A DNA stretch of 64,000 nucleotides from Sambucus nigra (taxonomy: Eukaryota; Streptophyta; Magnoliopsida; Dipsacales; Adoxaceae), in the NCBI GenBank assembly GCA_949130495.1, contig OX422218.1, positions 40,432,651 through 40,496,650 of the forward strand, in the 5' to 3' direction. Each line of letters starts with the position of its first letter. Positions within the stretch are counted from its first letter, which is position 1. Shown in pieces: positions 59,650 to 64,000 of the stretch. The position numbers were made by a program, and so were the translations under genes. The notes under the pieces were generated by a model. The model saw nothing but the letters and a program-made list of their open reading frames with translations. It had not been told where the DNA came from and did no database searches.

Positions 59650-60114
59650 ATGGAAATGAAGAAGGTTTTTTTCATGACAATGTTGGTAGCTGTGGTGTTT
59701 GTGGCAAACATTGGCACGTCCACTGCCAATTCGGTTGTCAACAACCGTAAGATGATGGACTCCGACATTCTGCTCAGTGTTTATAGTTCCCTTGGTCAAT
59801 GCTGGGGTAAAGGATGCGCTCCTTGGAGCCCCTGCCAATCCGGTTGCACTTGCGTGGGAGCGGCTGGTGTGTTGGGTGCCTGTGTGGGTCCGTTAGATGG
59901 ACCGGGCAACAAAATTATCTCCACCACTGATAATTCTGTTGCTAACAACCATAAATTGTTAGACACCGCCATTCTCCCCAACGTTGATAGTTCCCTTGGT
60001 CAATGCATTGGTAAATTTTGCGCACCTTGGAGCCCTTGCCAAAGCGGTTGTGTTTGCGTCGGACCTGTTGGTTTTGGTGCATGTGTGGGTCCGTCAGTTG
60101 GAATGAGAAACTAG
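59650..60114 (+). CDS. Secreted precursor with two tandem six-cysteine (cystine-knot-like, albumin-1b/knottin-like) domains
   Basis: An intact, intronless-looking 154-residue frame from ATG (TATA box 62 bp upstream) to TAG. Residues 1-27 form a signal peptide (MEMKK, hydrophobic core VFFMTMLVAVVFVAN, end near TSTANS), so the product should enter the secretory pathway. A short propeptide (28-50) precedes domain 1, with cysteines at 51, 56, 62, 66, 68 and 78 (CX4CX5CX3CXCX9C). A linker (about 80-118) resembling the propeptide leads to domain 2, with cysteines at 119, 124, 130, 134, 136 and 145 (last loop 8). Both contain CAPWSPCQSGC. Six cysteines with a CXC pair and a long hydrophobic glycine-containing last loop match the layout of plant knottins, nearest to albumin-1b (CX3CX7CX4CXCX9C), with squash-inhibitor-like middle spacing. 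Some such peptides act against insects; activity here is unknown. There are no charged residues in the knots except one lysine each. It could also belong to an undescribed family. Confidence 0.85.
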   Translation: MEMKKVFFMTMLVAVVFVANIGTSTANSVVNNRKMMDSDILLSVYSSLGQCWGKGCAPWSPCQSGCTCVGAAGVLGACVGPLDGPGNKIISTTDNSVANNHKLLDTAILPNVDSSLGQCIGKFCAPWSPCQSGCVCVGPVGFGACVGPSVGMRN

Positions 60115-60640
60115 CTTTCCAGTTACATCTACATATACATATATATTATGTATATGTGTGTGTGGGATTGTATGAAATAAGCTCAACCTAGTGTTCAAAG
60201 GGCATCTACATCCATGTATGTTAAGTTATTGATCAATGGAAATTATGTTCGAAAATATTGTGTTTTTAAAAAATTAAATAATATGACCAAATTAATATTT
60301 TGCCTAACATTGAGCCATTTTAAAAGTAGGATTCACACATTAAATGTGGTGGAACCCAGTACGTACGTGTTGCCTGAAGCAAGACGAGTGACATGATACT
60401 CATTTGTTAGAAAAGGAATACTCATTAATAAGAAATTTAGATTCAAAGTGACCCATATTAGGAATTTGATTTAACTTTCTGAGACGAATTTTCTGAATTG
60501 TCGCTTAATAAGCTATTGCTTTTCAAAAACGTCCCTAAAGGTCATTATTGTTCACCATAGTCGTGGCTATTCATGAAAAGCATCTTTAAAGTGAATGTTA
60601 AGAAAAATGATGTGCATATATATATACATGTCATTTTTAC
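60115..60640. other. 3' flank of the peptide gene
   Basis: A TA/TG-rich stretch (60125-60165) and a near-canonical poly-A signal (AATAAG at about 60176-60181) follow the stop codon, so the transcript probably ends near 60200. Nothing else is recognised up to 60640. The 60-codon frame at 60214-60396 has no support. Confidence 0.45.
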
Positions 60641-61720
60641 AACTGAGAAGTCATTTTTTTTTATAAAGTCTCTAAAGGCTTGTACACTGTGGATTTTTTT
60701 TTATTTGTCTAATACTGTCATATGAATAATATATGTAATCTTTTGTTAGATAAATAATATAAATTGGGCCAGAGATAAGACCATGAAAGTGAACTGGTTT
60801 GTGGAAAAATGTGAACTTTAAAATCAAATGTTAAATCCATTTATTTGCCAGACATCATCTGGCATCACAATCACTTCAGTTATCCACAAACTCTTGCGAT
60901 CTTTATTCAAATATTTCTGCCAACTATCCCAATTTTTTTATACAAATGATTAGCCGTTTCAACCCACTCTTGTGATCTTTCGGGATTACCATGGGTATTC
61001 AATTTTACACGGACTTCACATGGGTATCCACGTTGGTATTTCCATATTTTAACAGGAAGCAATTATCATTGTTCTTATATATTTGCAAATTTTTACGGAT
61101 ACAAAACTGAGTTGGGCAGTTTTAAATGGTCAACTGGGTCTTGCAGATGAGTGTTCTTTTGTACTTCTTTAACCACAACATTAGAATAAGAGAATCACTC
61201 CACACTTAAGCACATGTAAAAAGCTACCAAGAGTCCCAGTTTTTTCCTCTAAAATCACTCAATTATAACTGTTTTTAAATTTTTGAGAATTTTGCCGGAT
61301 ATAAAACTGAATTGCGCTGCTGACCGAGAACTGCATGAAGTTTAAAATAGTCTATTGGGTATTGCAGATTGCTATTCTTTTGAACTTCTTCAACAACAAC
61401 ATTAGAATAAGAGAATCACTTGCTACTTACTATCATAGAAAGTAACTTCTTAATCGGGTTGTGTGGCATTTTCATTGTGTATTGTTCGTATTCGCTAAGA
61501 AAAAAAGATCTTCCATCAGATCAAGTTGTGTTGTCTCACTTTGATTTTATAGTGTTGGTGATTGGTAAACAAATAAGATTTAGTTTCATGCCGCGCTTTC
61601 AATCGATTTTGTGTATGTGTGGTAAGAAAATAAGATTTCATGTCACGTTAGATAAAACATAATTATCGCGGGAAGTAAATAAAAAGCATCCAAAAAATTC
61701 AACTTGAGTCCATTATAAGA
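60641..61720. repeat. Dispersed repeat block P, copy P4 (deleted form)
   Basis: It starts like P1-P3 (CTTGTACACTGTGGATTT, ATTGGGCCAGAG) but jumps at about 60840 to the part matching 25077-25600 (TTGCCAGACATCA...). The middle, including the microsatellite and exon-like stretch, is missing. The part 61083-61690 is repeated at 63383-64000. No gene. Confidence 0.65.
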
Positions 61721-62289
61721 TGTTTTTTTTAATATAATTTTACAAATAACGCTAAAAAGATGTTATTAACTTTATACAAAGTCGTTATTAACTTTATACA
61801 AATGATTATATGTTTTTTTAAATAACGCCAAAAAGATTTTTTTTGATATATAAATTGTTTTATGTATAACATACAGGTTTTATCGTTATTTAAAATAAAT
61901 GTTTAAAAAGTTAATAACATTATTATTCATAAAAAATACTTTATTTTCATTTTTTTCGGTTTTTTTTCCATTGAACAAAATAAAAACGTTTTCATTTACA
62001 ATAATATTTTGTTATATATATATGTATAAATAACTAATAAAAAGAGAGATTTTTTTTTCAAAATCTATAAATGAACATTAAAAAACTGTTCTTTTTAGTT
62101 TTATAACCTTTTTTTAAAATATAAAAACAACTTTAAAAAAATTTACTTGGATAAAAAAGGGAACTTTTTTTTTATATACAAACAGTTTTTTAATGCAAAG
62201 AGTTTATTCGTATGATTTTTTGATACATACATGTGTATAGTTAGTTGGACACATTAATAAGAGAGAGAGTATAGTTAGTTAGACACATT

Positions 62290-62337
<48 letters not shown>

Positions 62338-62417
62338 TTTTTGTTAAATGACACTTGGATTTCAACGATTGAGAGACATCAAAAGATGATGTCTTTGACA
62401 ACATCAAAATTTTTTCC
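61721..62417. mobile_element. One-armed copy of the Mutator-like palindromic element
   Basis: It matches the right half (about 18580-19162) of the element at 17381. It ends CAACATCAAAATTTTTTCC followed by CCATAACAC (62418-62426) and the same flank. The left arm is missing. A (GA)n tract is expanded here (about 62292-62336), where the other copy has a few repeats. Confidence 0.75.
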
Positions 62418-63450
62418 CCATAACACCTGTTGGTCTATTCACAATTTAGTAGGTGTCGACACCAAATTTTCTTTGTTCAAAGTAATGGACTTCCAATTAG
62501 CATGGTACATATGATAACACCAATTAAAAATATTTAATAAATATTTTTTTAATAGTAAATGCAGTTACATACTCATCATATTATAATGTGTCAGTTTGAT
62601 GGAATATTTTTTTAAACAAATTAGACTAGTAGTTTGGACTCGCATAAACAAAAAATACGGTGTCATTTTAAACAAAAAATCACAATATCATGTTAACACA
62701 ATATTATAAAGTTCATAAATTGTTCGGATTCCTTTACTTTTTAATATGTTGTAAAAATTTTAAAAAGATTACGATGGAGTAAGCATGTGTCAAGTATGTC
62801 CTAAATTTTTTCCAAGAGTCAAATGAATTTTTTTTTTTTTGCATCTAATAGTTACAACTAGGAATTAGGTTATAAATATTAAGCATATGTGTAAATGGGA
62901 CCAATGAGAAAATGAATTGGATTAAAAAAAATTATTTTTCAATGTTTCCCATAAAAAACAGGGTGTATTATTTTTCATTACAAAAACAATTAAATTTAAA
63001 GGCACGTATGAGAGAATTTTTTATTTTTTTAATTTACAAAAAGACAAATTCAAAACATTATTTTTCTATCAACAATATGGTACGCGTGGATACCCACGTG
63101 ACTTTCTTCAAGCAACCTAGTGGAATATCAATAAGCTTGGTACAAATGATAACACTATAATATGGGAGAAGACCTTTCACGTGGCATAATAATGTTGTGT
63201 CTTTTTTCAAAATTTTAATATATATATATATATATATTCAGAACTTGAACAAAAGATTATATATTGCAACATGTAAGGCCATGATATCCACAAAATCTTC
63301 TCATCTTTCGGGATTCACATGGGTATCCACATGGGTAGTTCAAGTGGAAGCAATTATCGTTGATATTAGATATTGTTCCTAAATATTTGCAATTTTTTGC
63401 TGATACAAAAATGAGTTGCGCAGTTATAAATGGTCTACTGGGTCTTGCAG
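62418..63450. repeat. Duplicate of the flank at 19163-20190
   Basis: Near-identical order to 19163-20190 with small indels, including CTAGTAGTTTGGACTCGC, GTACG.GTGGATACCCA, a TA microsatellite (63215-63237) and TGGGTCTTGCAG. It differs after the acceptor-like CTTGCAG, continuing with ATGAGTGTTC as in P4 rather than the open frame seen at 20188. Confidence 0.75.
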
Positions 63451-64000
63451 ATGAGTGTTCTTTTCTACTTCTTTAAGCACAACATTGGAATAAGAGAATC
63501 ACTCCACACTTAAGCACATGTGAAAAGCTACCAAGAGTCCCAGTTTTTTCCTCTCAAGTCACTTATAACTACTCTTAAATTTTTGCAAATTTTGCGAGAT
63601 ATAAAACTGAGTTGCGATGCTGACCGGAGAACTGCGTGAAGTTTAAAATAGCCTCTGGGGTCTTGCAGATTGCTATTCGTTTGAACTTCTTTAACCATAG
63701 CAATAGAAGAAGAGAATCACTTGCTTCATACGTTCTTAGTAAATAAGTTCTTAGTCGGGTTGTGTCGCATTTTCATTGTGTATTGTTCGTATTTGGTAAC
63801 AACAAAAATATCTTTAATCGGATCAAGTAGTGTTGTGTCACTTTGATTTGATAGTGCTCGTGATTGGGAACCAAATAAGATTTAGTTTCATGTCGCGCTT
63901 TCATTCGATTTTGTTCATGTGTGGTAAAAAAAAATAAGATTTCATGTCACGCTCGCAAAAAAATAATTATCGCGGGATGTAAATAAAAAGAATGCAAAAA
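63451..64000. repeat. Second copy of the 61083-61690 segment
   Basis: It repeats 61140-61690 with few changes (AGAATCACTCCACACTTAAG, GTGTATTGTTCGTATT, ATAATTATCGCGGGA). It runs off the window edge. No coding sequence. Confidence 0.7.

Overview
The window is nuclear DNA of a flowering plant, most likely a eudicot. It is strongly AT-rich, full of TA, TG and GA microsatellites, and built mainly of plant transposons: a Ty3/gypsy chromovirus whose LTRs begin TGTAATACCCCG, decayed Ty1/copia elements, L1-type LINEs with DUF4283 and zf-RVT proteins, a Mutator-like long-palindrome element and CACTA-like ends. No tRNA, rRNA or ordinary housekeeping gene was found. The species cannot be named from this sequence.

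Layout. 1-14562: a partial copia-derived element, then an array of ~1.2 kb tandem repeats split by a 9,994 bp Tekay/Del-like gypsy element (1624-11617, target duplication AACAA). 14563-20289: a dispersed repeat block (P1), a 1.8 kb palindromic Mutator-like element with a 9 bp target duplication, and its flank. 20290-22808: a rearranged LINE with a 14 bp target duplication; the unoccupied site is preserved at 31793-31812. 22809-27464 and 31707-36692: two related segmental copies of P (P2, P3) and G (G1, G2) blocks. The G blocks carry a relic of a CCT3 (TCP-1 gamma) exon and the upstream region of a small secreted-peptide gene. 27465-30136: a copia-derived element holding a 1,408 bp solo LTR. 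36693-46588: two copia-derived elements and four 1.2 kb units arranged as a higher-order repeat. 46600-49640: an unrecognised 280-codon open frame, a gypsy LTR fragment and a chimeric LINE. 49650-52485: a ~168 bp satellite with a 1,343 bp higher-order repeat. 52540-54020: minor tandem repeats and a CACTA-like terminus. 54021-60200: the third G block, interrupted by LINE ORF1 sequence that itself contains two 1.2 kb units. 60640-64000: repeats of the P block and of the Mutator-element flank.

The only intact non-transposon gene I can support is at 59650-60114. It encodes a 154-residue secreted precursor with two tandem six-cysteine, cystine-knot-like domains, nearest in spacing to plant albumin-1b/knottin peptides. 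Two more copies of its locus are broken. One (36616-36692) keeps the TATA box and signal peptide and then runs into a copia LTR. The other keeps only distal upstream DNA, ending at 27464. The window therefore records a small peptide gene being duplicated with its flanks, then broken or spared by nested retroelements.
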